Assembly (NCBI GenBank): GCA_965227065.1
Contig: CBDDFN010000012.1
Span: 1 to 64,000, forward strand
Length of the DNA: 64,000 bases
Source: CBDDFN01 sp965227065
GTDB lineage: Bacteria; Pseudomonadota; Alphaproteobacteria; SPJN01
Direction: 5' to 3'
The notes beneath the pieces are model-generated. The model ran no database searches. It was not told the origin of the DNA and saw only the letters and a program-made list of their open reading frames with translations. Of this stretch, positions 1-9,113 are shown in pieces (the stretch's first letter is position 1; every line of letters starts with the position of its first letter). The translations under genes were made by a program, and so were the position numbers.

Positions 1-1
1 G

Positions 2-448
2 CGCAAACATCCCCATATCATGATTGTCGAGGCGCGCTTTTATGAAGAGCTTGCCGACGAACTGGCCCAGGGCGCGATTGAAGAGCTTGAAGCCAAGGGC
101 TGCACCTGGGAGCGCGTTGCGGTTCCCGGCGCCTTTGAAATCCCCGGCGCGATCCGCTTTGCGATTGACGGTCCGTGGGCAGGCGGTAATCCGCCATTTG
201 ATGGCTATCTCGCGCTTGGCGTCGTCATTCGCGGCGAAACCAGCCACTATGATTATGTCTGCGGGGAAAGCGCACGGGGCCTGCAGGACCTCGCACTGAA
301 ATATAAGGCGCCCATCGGCTACGGCATTTTGACGGTTGAGAATTCCGATCAGGCGTGGGCGCGGGCGCGCCGGTCCGAAAAAAACAAGGGCAGGGATGTC
401 GCCGAAGCCTGTCTTGCCATGATCGATTTGAAGGCGCGCTTTGCGTGA
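2..448 (+). CDS. ribH: 6,7-dimethyl-8-ribityllumazine synthase, 5'-truncated by window edge
   Basis: Lumazine synthase condenses ribulose-derived dihydroxybutanone phosphate with the ribitylamino-uracil intermediate in riboflavin synthesis. The reading frame is open from base 2 (RKHPHI before the first ATG at 20), so the true start lies upstream of the window and only the extreme N-terminus is missing. Family landmarks are visible: ARFYEELADEL, VPGAFEIPGAI, GVVIRGETSHYDYV with the catalytic-region histidine, and GYGILTVEN. The stop overlaps the GTG start of nusB by GTGA, implying translational coupling. ribH next to nusB is common in proteobacteria. Identification is firm. Confidence 0.95.
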   Translation, partial: RKHPHIMIVEARFYEELADELAQGAIEELEAKGCTWERVAVPGAFEIPGAIRFAIDGPWAGGNPPFDGYLALGVVIRGETSHYDYVCGESARGLQDLALKYKAPIGYGILTVENSDQAWARARRSEKNKGRDVAEACLAMIDLKARFA

Positions 449-942
449 GCGGTGAGCCTTCAAAATCCAACGAACGGCTTGAAGCGCGCAACCGTGCACG
501 CTCCATCGCGCGACTGGCAGCGGTTCAGGCGCTGTTTCAAATCGATGTAAGCGAAACCGCCCCCGACGATGTGCTGACCGAGTTCCGCGCCCATCGCCTG
601 AAGGAAGGGGAAGGGCGCGAAGGCGAAAGTTTCGGACCCGCCGATCTTGGCCTGTTCGACACTGTGATGGACGCCGCGCTTGATCATCTGCTTGACGTCA
701 ATGAGGTGCTGATTGCGACGCTGCCCAAGGAATGGAGCTTGCCGCGCATCGATTCCAATCTGCGCGCCATCCTGCGCGCCGGGGCCGGTGAATTGATCGG
801 GTGCCCGCAAACGCCCGCCCGCGTCATCTTGAAAGAATATACTGACATTGCCGACGCTTTTTTCGGCAAGGCCGAAACCGACTTTGCCGCCGGTGTGCTC
901 AATGCGGTGGCCCGCAAAGTGCGGGGGGATGAATTGAAATGA
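445..942 (+). CDS. nusB: transcription antitermination factor NusB
   Basis: NusB binds boxA RNA with NusE (S10) and promotes antitermination, chiefly in rRNA operons. The predicted protein is 165 residues, all helical in character, with the family pattern ARLAAVQALFQID near the N-terminus and LRAGAGELI followed by ILKEYTDIADAFF and FAAGVLNAVARKVR at the C-terminus. A GTG at 445 overlapping the ribH stop is chosen as start because it gives the usual family length; an upstream in-frame ATG at 355 would lie wholly inside ribH. The stop overlaps the thiL ATG (ATGA). It belongs to a ribH-nusB-thiL operon. Confidence 0.94.
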   Translation: MSGEPSKSNERLEARNRARSIARLAAVQALFQIDVSETAPDDVLTEFRAHRLKEGEGREGESFGPADLGLFDTVMDAALDHLLDVNEVLIATLPKEWSLPRIDSNLRAILRAGAGELIGCPQTPARVILKEYTDIADAFFGKAETDFAAGVLNAVARKVRGDELK

Positions 943-1883
943 CCAGGCGGGGCGGGGGGGAGTTCGGCTTTATCGCCAAGGAACTCGCGCCGCTGGCGCA
1001 CCATCCCGCCAGCCTTGGTTTGAGTGATGATGCCGCCTTGCTGCCGCCATCCCAATTTCCGCTGATCATCACCAAGGACATGCTGGTTAAAGGCGTGCAT
1101 TTCCGCAAGAAGGACCCGCTTGATCTGGTCGCTGAAAAAGCATTGGCGGTCAATCTGTCGGACCTGGCCGCCAAGGGCGCAAGACCGCTTGGCTATTTCC
1201 TCGCCATCAGCTTTCCCAAGGATTGGGACGACGATGAACGCGCCTTGCTGGCCCGGGGTTTTGCCCGCGCCCAAGCCCGGTGGAAGATCTCGTTGCTGGG
1301 TGGCGATACCACCGTCACACCGGGACGGCTGACCCTGTCAGTCACCGCGATTGGCGAGGCCGCAAACGGCCCGATGATCCGCCGCAATGGCGCGTGCACG
1401 GGCGATGAGGTGTGGGTCACCGGCACAATCGGGGATGCCGCGCTCGCACTCTCCCATGAAGACCCCGTCTTGCAGGCGCGCTATCTGATGCCAACCCCGC
1501 GTCTTTCGTTTGGACAGAACCTCGTTGGCATTGCCTCGGCCTGCATCGACATTTCAGACGGGCTGGTTGCAGATGCGGGCCATATTGCGGCCCAGTCCGA
1601 TGTTCAGCTGGCGCTTGATCTTGACCGGGTGCCGCTGTCACGCGCGGTGCGTGTCATCACCGAAGCCGACCCCAAGGCCATCGACACCGTTATGGGCGGC
1701 GGCGATGATTATGAATTGCTGTTCACCGCATCACCTGAAATGGCCATGGCGGTGTCCATGGTGTCGGTGATGACCAGCACGCCCGTGTCCCGGATCGGGA
1801 CGGTGGAACCCGGTGCGGGCGTCACGCTCAGCATCAAGGGCCGGCCTTTTGGCCTGCAAAAGCATGGTTTCCGCCACTTCTGA
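939..1883 (+). CDS. thiL: thiamine-monophosphate kinase
   Basis: ThiL phosphorylates thiamine monophosphate to the active cofactor thiamine diphosphate. The protein has 314 residues, normal for the family. Visible landmarks are SDDAALL near residue 30, KDMLVKGVHF, NLSDLAAKGA, LLGGDTT and the late MGGGDDYELLF, which together make the ATP/Mg site of the AIR-synthase-like PurM fold. It starts within an ATGA overlap with nusB, the last gene of the three-gene operon. About 165 bases follow before the next gene, with no convincing terminator. Confidence 0.95.
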   Translation: MTRRGGGEFGFIAKELAPLAHHPASLGLSDDAALLPPSQFPLIITKDMLVKGVHFRKKDPLDLVAEKALAVNLSDLAAKGARPLGYFLAISFPKDWDDDERALLARGFARAQARWKISLLGGDTTVTPGRLTLSVTAIGEAANGPMIRRNGACTGDEVWVTGTIGDAALALSHEDPVLQARYLMPTPRLSFGQNLVGIASACIDISDGLVADAGHIAAQSDVQLALDLDRVPLSRAVRVITEADPKAIDTVMGGGDDYELLFTASPEMAMAVSMVSVMTSTPVSRIGTVEPGAGVTLSIKGRPFGLQKHGFRHF

Positions 1884-2050
1884 GCCAATATATCGCAACC
1901 AGCTTGCACAATTGCCGCAAGCCTGTGTGACAGAACTGTAAAACTCGCTTCCTAGGTTGGCCTATCAGCGAGGGGGATGGGTGCGCCGGTGCGGGATGCG
2001 CTCTCCTGGGATGCTGATTTCAGTGTGATGTGCAATCAGCGGGCGAAATC

Positions 2051-4495
2051 ATGACAAACATATTCCGGCGTAAGCTTCTGGCGCGGACAGCTTTGGTGGC
2101 TGTGGGTGCAGCTTTGGTGACAACGCCGTCTCAAGCGGTGATCGACGAGATCGTCGTGACGGTGCAAAAGCGCGAACAGGCGCTGATTGATGTGCCGATG
2201 GCCGTCTCGGCCTTTGGCGGCGAGACGATGAAGGAATTCGGCATCCAGCAATTTGATGATCTTGCCGGATTTGTGCCCGGCCTTGAGGTGCAGGAGCAAA
2301 GCCCGAACAATCCAAGCTTTGTCATTCGCGGCATTACCTCAGATGACACAGCCCCCAATATTGAACCGCGCGTGGCGATCTTTCAGGACGGTGTGCCGTC
2401 CTCACGCGCTTCGGGTTCGTTCTTCGAGCTTCACGATATTGACCGGGTCGAAGTCGTCAAAGGCCCGCAGCCAACGCTGTTTGGCCGCGCTGCCCTGATC
2501 GGCGGCATCAATGTGCTGCAAGCGCGGCCTTCCTATGAAGGCTATTTCGTTGACGGCAATGTCGCCTTTGGCCGGGGCGAGGGGACCCAGCAGGAATATA
2601 GTCTGGTCGCCAATGCGCCTATCATCGACGATGTCATGGCCTTCCGCTTTTCGGGCATCTACAAAAAGCGCCAGGGCTATATCAACAATGTCTCGGCCAC
2701 CGGCGGGGATGTGAACGGCGCTGAAACACTCGCCACGCGCGGCTCGCTGCGCATTGACCCATCAGAAAGCGTGCGCATCAACCTGATCTTCAACCATCAG
2801 GTGGACACGCCTCCGGGTACCGGCTTCAAAGCGGGCAAATTTGCCACCCTTGGCACCGACGCAAGCCCCTTTACCGACATTGCGATTGAAAATTTCAACG
2901 GGTTTGCCGATGGCGCCGATCTCGGTGTGCAGCGCGAATTGATGTCGTTCACCGCCATCGCCAGCTGGGACATGAATGACAGCTGGTCGGCGACCGCCAC
3001 CTATGGTTTCCGCACCTACAATGCGCGCGAAGTGTTTGACCCTGACGGCACGAACTACCGGATTCTGACAGCCGTCAGCTCTGATGAAGGCACTCAGCAC
3101 AGTCAGGAACTGCGCATCAACTATACCGGCGAGAAATGGCTCGATGGCTTTTTCGGCGTGAGCTATATCCGCGAGAAAGGCAATATCACCGTGCCGCTCG
3201 CCACCGATACCGGACAGGGGGTTCCCTTCCTGCTCGACTTCCTCGCCAATGGTGGGGCTGGAACGACAGAGCCGTTCCTGCCACCGTCGGGACAATCCTA
3301 TGAAGAGGCGTTCCAGACCAACAACAAGTCCCAGGCCGTTGACCTGTTTGCTGATGCCGCCTTCCACGCCACCGACAAGCTCGACATCACCGCGGGCATC
3401 CGCTTCACCGCCGACTTTAAGGAGACGAGTTATCAGGGCGGAGTGACAACACCGGGCGGGCTTGCCGGATCGCTGGTGCCGTCCATCCTTCCCATCGGCG
3501 GCATTCTCGGGACGCTGACCGGCGCGCTGTCGAGCCTGACGGGCCAGTGTATTCCCGGTTCGCCGCCCGATTGTACGCTGTTGATCCCCGCCTCGCGCGG
3601 CGGCCAGCTTGTGACGGCTGAAGAGAATTATTCGGGTTTTGCCTGGCGCTTCAACGTCGCCTACCGCTTCACCGATGACCTCAATGTCTGGGCGAACTAT
3701 TCGCGCGGCCGCCGCCCCGAAGTGTTGACCTTCAACACCCCGCAGGATGATCCCGATACGGCCGCCGATGAAAGCACCGAGAATGACGGCTATGTCATCC
3801 CGGTGTCGCTTGATGCCGAAACCGTCGATTCCTTCGAAGTGGGGGTGTTCTCCTACTTCTTCGACAATCTGGTGAACGTCAACGCCTCGGCCTATTATTA
3901 CCGCTACAACAATTTCCAGACCTCGGTGATTGTTGGCGGTCAGGCTGCAGTGAACACGATCAATGCGGGTAAGGCGAGCGCGTACGGGCTGGAGCTTGCC
4001 GTGGTCGCCGATCCGTTCGAGTTCCTCAAAGTCTTTTTGAGCTACGGCTATAATCATGGCCGCTTCGCCGACGAGGATGGCGACGGCAAGCCCCAGCAAT
4101 TTGGCGGCAACCGCTTCCGTTTGAGCCCCGATCACTCCTTCGCCATCGGCACGACCTTTGGCTATGAAACCAATTTCGGCACCTTCTCGGTGACGCCGAC
4201 CTACACGTTCCGGTCAAAATTCTTCTTTGATGATGACAATGACCGGCCCGACCTGCAGGGCAACAATGACAATGTCCAGGATGAGCTTCAGGACGGGGTT
4301 GGCGTGCTTGACGTCACCATGCGCTGGAACAGTTCAGACGCCAATTACACGGTTGAGTTGTTCGGCAAGAACCTGCTGGATGAAGAATATTTGCTTGATG
4401 CGGGCAATACAGGCGACAGCTTCGGGCTCGCCACCTTCATCCCGGCACCGCCGCGCCTGATTGGCCTGCGCCTGACGGCCAGCCTGGGCTACTAA
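2051..4495 (+). CDS. TonB-dependent outer membrane receptor, substrate unknown
   Basis: An outer membrane, TonB-energised importer of about 814 residues. The ATG at 2051 is preferred over the in-frame ATG at 2030 because it places a standard signal peptide (MTNIFRRK, hydrophobic core, cleavage near PSQA) at the N-terminus. A TonB-box-like segment IDEIVVTVQKREQ follows, then a plug domain (DVPMAVSAFGG, LAGFVPGLEV, FVIRGI, VEVVKGPQPTLFGRAA) and a long barrel ending in an aromatic residue (LTASLGY). It resembles the orphan receptors of sphingomonad-type bacteria. No transporter or regulator adjoins it, so the ligand cannot be inferred. Confidence 0.88.
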   Translation: MTNIFRRKLLARTALVAVGAALVTTPSQAVIDEIVVTVQKREQALIDVPMAVSAFGGETMKEFGIQQFDDLAGFVPGLEVQEQSPNNPSFVIRGITSDDTAPNIEPRVAIFQDGVPSSRASGSFFELHDIDRVEVVKGPQPTLFGRAALIGGINVLQARPSYEGYFVDGNVAFGRGEGTQQEYSLVANAPIIDDVMAFRFSGIYKKRQGYINNVSATGGDVNGAETLATRGSLRIDPSESVRINLIFNHQVDTPPGTGFKAGKFATLGTDASPFTDIAIENFNGFADGADLGVQRELMSFTAIASWDMNDSWSATATYGFRTYNAREVFDPDGTNYRILTAVSSDEGTQHSQELRINYTGEKWLDGFFGVSYIREKGNITVPLATDTGQGVPFLLDFLANGGAGTTEPFLPPSGQSYEEAFQTNNKSQAVDLFADAAFHATDKLDITAGIRFTADFKETSYQGGVTTPGGLAGSLVPSILPIGGILGTLTGALSSLTGQCIPGSPPDCTLLIPASRGGQLVTAEENYSGFAWRFNVAYRFTDDLNVWANYSRGRRPEVLTFNTPQDDPDTAADESTENDGYVIPVSLDAETVDSFEVGVFSYFFDNLVNVNASAYYYRYNNFQTSVIVGGQAAVNTINAGKASAYGLELAVVADPFEFLKVFLSYGYNHGRFADEDGDGKPQQFGGNRFRLSPDHSFAIGTTFGYETNFGTFSVTPTYTFRSKFFFDDDNDRPDLQGNNDNVQDELQDGVGVLDVTMRWNSSDANYTVELFGKNLLDEEYLLDAGNTGDSFGLATFIPAPPRLIGLRLTASLGY

Positions 4496-4505
4496 AAAAG
4501 CCGAG

Positions 4506-4546
4506 CGTCATTCCGGCCGGGGTGTGAGCCTTGCGCCGGAATGACG
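4506..4546 (-). terminator. 12-bp perfect inverted repeat, terminator or dispersed palindrome
   Basis: CGTCATTCCGGC (4506-4517) is repeated inverted at 4535-4546 with a 17-base loop. On the minus strand it starts one base after the mazG stop and is followed by CTCGGCTTTTTTAG, giving a plausible Rho-independent terminator for mazG. It could also serve the convergent TonB receptor gene. GTCATTCC-type palindromes are often dispersed repeats in alphaproteobacterial genomes, so it may be both. Confidence 0.55.
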
Positions 4547-4547
4547 G

Positions 4548-5309
4548 TCAAAGGCGCTTTGCCTTCTGCCATTCGGCTTCCATCTCATCGAGGCTGGCCT
4601 CGGTGAGCCGCTCCCCCAACGCTTGTTCAACCGCGCGAAAGCGGCGGTCAAACTTCTCATTGGTCCGCCTGATGGCGGCCTCGGGATCAATTTTCAGATG
4701 GCGCGCGAGATTGGCCAGCGCAAACAGAATGTCGCCAAACTCATCTTCGCGTTCATCAGCATTCCCGGCCGCTTCAAGCTCGGCAATCTCTTCCTTGATC
4801 TTGGCAAAGACGGGGCCTGCTTCCCCCCAGTCAAAGCCGACACGGGCGGCGCGCTTTTGCAGTTTGACGGCGCGGCTGAGGCCGGGCAGGGCAGCGGGAA
4901 CTCCATCCAGAACACTTTCGGGTGTCTCGCCGCGCTCAGCCTTTTCGGCCGCCTTGATGTCTTCCCAGCCGCGTGTCTGATCATCAAGGTCGGCATAGGA
5001 ATGGCTGCCGAACACATGGGGATGACGGCGCAGCATCTTGTCGGAAATGGCGTGGGCGACAGTGTCAAAGCCAAACAGCCCGTCTTCGGTCGCCATCTGG
5101 CTGTGAAAGACCACCTGCAACAACAGATCGCCAAGCTCGTCTTTCAGGCCCTCCATATCGCCTTTCTCGATGGCTTCGGCGACCTCATAGGCTTCTTCAA
5201 TCGTGTAAGGCGCAATGGTGCGATAGGTCTGCTCCACATCCCACGGGCACCCGCCATCAGGGTCTCTCAGCTTCGCCATGATTTCGAGAAGCCGGTCAAT
5301 TCCGCTCAT
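4548..5309 (-). CDS. mazG: nucleoside triphosphate pyrophosphohydrolase MazG
   Basis: MazG hydrolyses (deoxy)nucleoside triphosphates to monophosphates and pyrophosphate, acting as house-cleaning enzyme. The start at 5309 gives MSGIDRLLEIM and is preceded by GGGAGA; an in-frame ATG at 5363 would add 18 unrelated residues. The 253-residue protein carries two tandem MazG all-alpha domains: the first has CPWDVEQTYRTI, EEAYEVAEAIE and DELGDLLLQVVFHSQMA with the metal-binding acidic residues, the second has EEIAELEAAG and DEFGDILFALANLARHL. It stands alone, with a terminator-like hairpin directly after the stop. Confidence 0.95.
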   Translation of the reverse strand: MSGIDRLLEIMAKLRDPDGGCPWDVEQTYRTIAPYTIEEAYEVAEAIEKGDMEGLKDELGDLLLQVVFHSQMATEDGLFGFDTVAHAISDKMLRRHPHVFGSHSYADLDDQTRGWEDIKAAEKAERGETPESVLDGVPAALPGLSRAVKLQKRAARVGFDWGEAGPVFAKIKEEIAELEAAGNADEREDEFGDILFALANLARHLKIDPEAAIRRTNEKFDRRFRAVEQALGERLTEASLDEMEAEWQKAKRL

Positions 5310-5380
5310 ACTTGTCTCCCGCACCGTGTCTGATAGTCTCGCGCCCAATTGATATTCTGTCATAACAAAGGGGGCGTCCC

Positions 5381-6151
5381 GTGAAAAATCTGTTTTCCGT
5401 CGAAGGCAAAGTGGTTCTGGTCACAGGCGGCAGTCGCGGCATTGGCGAGATGATCGCTCGCGGCTTCGTTGCCAATGGCGCAAAGGTCTATATCTCCTCG
5501 CGCAAGGCCGAGGTCTGTGAGGAGCTTGCGGCAGAACTGTCCAGGGAAGGCACCTGCATTCCGCTGCCCGCTGATCTGGCCGGCATGATGGGGGTTGAGT
5601 ATCTCGCCAAAGAGATTGCCGAGCGCGAACCCAAACTTGATGTGCTGATCAACAATGCCGGGGCCAATTGGGGCGCGCCGATTGATGAGTTTCCCGAACA
5701 TGGCTGGGACAAGGTTCTGGAACTCAATGTCAAATCGATCTTCTTTCTGACCCAGAAATTGCTGCCGCAATTGCGTGCAGCAGCCAGCCACGAAAACCCC
5801 GCCCGGGTGATCAACACCGCCTCGGTCGATGGCATGCACGCGCCCGCGATGGAAACCTATTCCTATTCAACCTCGAAAGCCGCCTGCATCCAGCTGACCA
5901 AGCATCTGGCGAAACGTCTGGCGGCTGACAAGATCACCGTCAACGCAATCGCACCGGGGCCGTTTGAATCGAAAATGATGGCCGCCACGCTGGACGCCTT
6001 TGGCGATGCCATCCGCGATTCTGTGCCGCTGAAACGGATCGGAAAACCAGAAGACATGGCGGGCGTGGCCATCTATCTTGCCTCTGAAGCCGCATCTTAT
6101 GTCACCGGGGCCACCATTCCGGTTGATGGCGGCATGATCACAACGCTTTAA
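5381..6151 (+). CDS. short-chain dehydrogenase/reductase
   Basis: A 256-residue classical SDR oxidoreductase with an N-terminal Rossmann fold. The NAD(P)-binding motif TGGSRGIG, the structural NNAG, the catalytic serine region (INTASVDG) and YSYSTSKAA (Tyr and Lys) are all present. The basic SSRKAEVCE after the second strand suggests NADP(H). It starts with GTG at 5381 behind AAAGGGGG. It most resembles RhlG/FabG-like 3-oxoacyl reductases, but the substrate is not evident. Twelve bases separate it from the downstream hydrolase gene, so the two are probably one operon. Confidence 0.9.
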   Translation: MKNLFSVEGKVVLVTGGSRGIGEMIARGFVANGAKVYISSRKAEVCEELAAELSREGTCIPLPADLAGMMGVEYLAKEIAEREPKLDVLINNAGANWGAPIDEFPEHGWDKVLELNVKSIFFLTQKLLPQLRAAASHENPARVINTASVDGMHAPAMETYSYSTSKAACIQLTKHLAKRLAADKITVNAIAPGPFESKMMAATLDAFGDAIRDSVPLKRIGKPEDMAGVAIYLASEAASYVTGATIPVDGGMITTL

Positions 6152-6163
6152 GGACTTCATTCC

Positions 6164-7360
6164 ATGAGCTTCATCGCGACCCTTATCCTGATCATATCCG
6201 TCATCGGCGCGGTGCGCGTGCCGGTCGGCATGCTGCCTTTGCAGGTGAGCTTTGGTTATGGCGCGCTCAACTTTTTCGGCCAGACATTGGCGGTGCCGTT
6301 CGCGGTAATCTCCGCCGCTTTGATGGTGCTGGACATCGTCGGCATCGGTCATGCCTTCTGGCCTGCGTTCGGCGCGCTGTTGATGAGCCTTGTGAATATC
6401 GGCATCGCCTTGCGCGGTGGTCAGGTGCTGCTTGAAGCGGTCGGGGCAGGGGACGCCTATACGGAGCTTAAATCCGATGCGCTGCGCACAGCTTTAAACC
6501 CGTTCAAGCGCGGCAAACCCGGTGTGGAAAAAATTACCGGCCTCAGCTACGGCGATGCGGGCTGGCGCAATCAGCTTGATCTTTACCGGCCCAAAAATCT
6601 GCCCGATGGGCCGATGCCCATCCTGATCCATGTCCATGGCGGGGCCTGGGTGATCGGCCAGAAAGACCAGCAAGCCCAACCGCTGATCCAGCATATGGCG
6701 TCCAAAGGCTGGCTGGTGGCTGATATCAATTACCGGCTGGGTCCGAAGAACCGTTTCCCGACCCTGATTGAAGACGTGCTGCGCGCCATCCACTGGATGA
6801 AGCAGAATGCCGCGCAATATGGCGGCAATCCTGAATTTGTGGCGATCACCGGCGGCTCGGCAGGCGGGCATTTGACGGCCCTTGCCACGCTCAAGCATGA
6901 TCACGCGCCGTTCAAGACGGGCTTTGAATCCGCGGACTGTTCGGTTCAGGCTTCTATCCCGGTCTATGGCAAGTTTGATCTTCTCGACACGCTGCCCCAT
7001 CTGGAAGGCGATGGGCCCGGCTTCACCCAGTTTATGGAAGAGCGCGCCTTGCCGCCTTATGCCGAGGATCCCGATCTTTGGCAAAATTGCAGCCCGCTGG
7101 CCAATGCCCGCGCTGATGCCCCGCCCATGATGATCATTCAGGGTGAGCATGACATTTTGATCCCCTTCCGCGAGGCCGACGCGCTTGCCATTGCGATGAA
7201 GTCGATTTCGCAGAACACCGTCATTCACGCTCATCTGCCCGGCGCCCAGCACGCCTATGATGTGCTCAACGGTCCGGTGACACCGTTCCATGTGGCGGCG
7301 ATTGAAACCTTCCTTGATGATGTCCGCGACGGTGGTCTCAGCCAGCAATCTGCCTATTAA
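6164..7360 (+). CDS. membrane-anchored alpha/beta hydrolase (esterase/lipase, HSL/BD-FAE type)
   Basis: About 100 N-terminal residues form three likely membrane helices (MSFIATLILIISVIGAV, then two more up to roughly residue 90). They are followed by an alpha/beta hydrolase domain of the hormone-sensitive-lipase type: oxyanion-hole HVHGGAW, nucleophile elbow GGSAGGH, acid in QGEHDILIP and histidine in GAQHAYDV. The full triad is therefore visible. It follows the SDR gene closely and its last codons overlap the convergent MFS gene by 23 bases. Ester substrates are plausible, but no specific one is indicated. Confidence 0.85.
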   Translation: MSFIATLILIISVIGAVRVPVGMLPLQVSFGYGALNFFGQTLAVPFAVISAALMVLDIVGIGHAFWPAFGALLMSLVNIGIALRGGQVLLEAVGAGDAYTELKSDALRTALNPFKRGKPGVEKITGLSYGDAGWRNQLDLYRPKNLPDGPMPILIHVHGGAWVIGQKDQQAQPLIQHMASKGWLVADINYRLGPKNRFPTLIEDVLRAIHWMKQNAAQYGGNPEFVAITGGSAGGHLTALATLKHDHAPFKTGFESADCSVQASIPVYGKFDLLDTLPHLEGDGPGFTQFMEERALPPYAEDPDLWQNCSPLANARADAPPMMIIQGEHDILIPFREADALAIAMKSISQNTVIHAHLPGAQHAYDVLNGPVTPFHVAAIETFLDDVRDGGLSQQSAY

Positions 7361-8588
7361 GCGCCGGCACAAGGGCTGTCATGCCCAGCGTGGCAGCCCC
7401 GCAATAGCCCGCCATCACCCATAGCTGGGTGGTGAGCGGCACGCCCGCATCAAGCGCCACGCCCATGATGAGCGGTGCGGCAGCTGTTCCAAACACCATG
7501 ATCGCGCTTAACCCCGCCCGGATGGTGCCCAGATGTGCCACGCCGTAGAGTTCGGGCCAAAGGGCGCCGAACAGGGTTGTGGCGCTACCCGATGTCATGC
7601 CGAGCAAGGCCATGACCAAAACCAGCGCCTCAGGCGATTGGGCGAGGGCGAGCAGGGCGGCCCCGCAGCCCAGAGGGATCAGAAAGAAAGGGAGCAGAAC
7701 GCGGGAATGCACCCGGTCAATCACCCGGCCCGCCAGCAGCGAGGACAGCACAAAGGCGATCGACATGATCCAGTAGCTGCCCGCAAACCAGCCCAGATCC
7801 CAGCCTTTGAGATCCACCAGAACCGTCTGATTGAAAAAAATGCCGGTCATCAGCACCGGCGGCGCCATCACTCCGGTGAGCAGCCCGTAGAAGAGGGGGT
7901 CACGCAGCACTTCAGCCCGCGTCCATTGCCTCTGTTCGCTCGGCGGGGCGTCATCCAGGCTGACCGGATCATCCTGGGGCGTCCGCTCGCGCCTGATACA
8001 CAGCATGAAAAGCGGTGCATAAAGTCCCAAAAGTAAAAGACAATAAACCTGCCAGCTCAACCGCCAATCGCCGGTAAGACCAATCACCAGAACCGCCATT
8101 GGCGGAAAGCTTGCCTCAGCCGCACTCAACCCCATCACGGCAAGCGAGACGGCCCGGCCGCGCTTTTTGACAAACCAGCGGCCCATAGCGGTGAGCGCCA
8201 CATGGGTCATCATCCCTTGGCCGAACAGGCGCAGGCCGTAAAAGACAAAGCCCAGCATGATGGCGGAATTCACAAGGCTCATCCCCACACAGGCCAGCGC
8301 CAGCCCGCCAATCACACAAAGACCCAGCCAGCGGATCGGCCAGCGGTCGGCGAGTTTGCCCAACCAGATCAGCGTGATCGCACTGCCCAGCGTCCCGGCC
8401 ATATAAAGCGCGGAGAAGGCGCTTTCGCTTAAGGAAAAGGCGGCTTTGAGCTCAGCAGCGTGAAGGGCGATAAAATAGGTCTGGCCAAAGCCAGAGCCCA
8501 TCATCAGCAGGAACCCACCGGCGATCCAGTGGAAATCCGGCGCAAGCAGATCAGGCCTGGCCGAAGTGCGACGCTCAGGCCCGGTCAT
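7338..8588 (-). CDS. major facilitator superfamily transporter
   Basis: A 416-residue inner membrane protein with about twelve hydrophobic segments. The MFS cytoplasmic loop signature between helices 2 and 3 is seen as WLGKLADRWPIRWLG. Overall composition and length match monocarboxylate/OFA-like MFS carriers, but the substrate is unknown. The 3' end overlaps the convergent hydrolase gene by 23 bases. It lies 24 bases downstream of a small membrane protein gene on the same strand, and the two may share a transcript. Confidence 0.88.
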   Translation of the reverse strand: MTGPERRTSARPDLLAPDFHWIAGGFLLMMGSGFGQTYFIALHAAELKAAFSLSESAFSALYMAGTLGSAITLIWLGKLADRWPIRWLGLCVIGGLALACVGMSLVNSAIMLGFVFYGLRLFGQGMMTHVALTAMGRWFVKKRGRAVSLAVMGLSAAEASFPPMAVLVIGLTGDWRLSWQVYCLLLLGLYAPLFMLCIRRERTPQDDPVSLDDAPPSEQRQWTRAEVLRDPLFYGLLTGVMAPPVLMTGIFFNQTVLVDLKGWDLGWFAGSYWIMSIAFVLSSLLAGRVIDRVHSRVLLPFFLIPLGCGAALLALAQSPEALVLVMALLGMTSGSATTLFGALWPELYGVAHLGTIRAGLSAIMVFGTAAAPLIMGVALDAGVPLTTQLWVMAGYCGAATLGMTALVPALNRQIAG

Positions 8589-8612
8589 GTTCGAATGGTC
8601 ATCGGGTGAGTT

Positions 8613-8999
8613 TTACCACAGATTGGTTTGCGGATTGGGAATGGGCTTGCCGTCCTGATAGGTCAGGAAGCCTTTCACCACACGAATGATCATCCAGACC
8701 GTCAAGGCTATCAGAATGACGATGCCAATGCCGATAAAGCTGGTCGCAATGCCCACAATACCGATGATTAGGCCGATCCAGAATGTCCGGATCAGGAATG
8801 TGTAATGGCTTTGGGCGGTTGCATCGGCATCGCCGCGTTTCATATAGGCCATGACAAGGCCGATCAGCATGGTAATGCCGACAATGAAGCTGGCCGCATA
8901 CAGCACATAGACAAGCATGACCGTGTCATCTTTTTTAGCCGGCGTTTCATCCGGCGCACTGGTGTCAGCCGGATCATTCTGGGTTTGCAAGTCAGACAT
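8613..8999 (-). CDS. small membrane protein, DUF4870/Tic20-like
   Basis: A 128-residue protein with a polar, acidic N-terminus (residues 1-30, rich in D, T and P) and about three hydrophobic helices: MLVYVLYAASFIVGITMLIG, then TFLIRTFWIGLIIGIVGIA, then GIGIVILIALTVWMIIRVV. The ending GFLTYQDGKPIPNP matches the tail typical of DUF4870-like proteins. The ATG at 8999 (MSDLQ) is preferred to an in-frame alternative six codons upstream because GGGGAC lies at a suitable distance. Function is unknown. It lies upstream of the MFS gene. Confidence 0.75.
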   Translation of the reverse strand: MSDLQTQNDPADTSAPDETPAKKDDTVMLVYVLYAASFIVGITMLIGLVMAYMKRGDADATAQSHYTFLIRTFWIGLIIGIVGIATSFIGIGIVILIALTVWMIIRVVKGFLTYQDGKPIPNPQTNLW

Positions 9000-9073
9000 G
9001 GTTTGGTCCCCGCACAAGGTTGACGTGGGATCAGTGTAGCGCCCAATTGCGACGCTTGGCAGTCATTCTTTTG

Positions 9074-9113
9074 AAAAGCGCTGTGACAGAGCAGGGGGCT
9101 GCACCCCGCTTTT
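9074..9113 (-). terminator. hairpin overlapping stop of the exported protein gene
   Basis: On the minus strand AAAAGCG (9107-9113) pairs with CGCTTTT (9074-9080) around an inner GGGG/CCCC element, just at and after the TAA of the gene ending at 9112. The run of four T is short, so termination is plausible but not certain. Confidence 0.4.

Noticed and set aside
2762..4135. A 457-codon open frame on the minus strand
   Set aside because: It lies entirely antisense to the TonB-dependent receptor, has no start signal or family motif and shows the composition of a GC-rich antisense frame.
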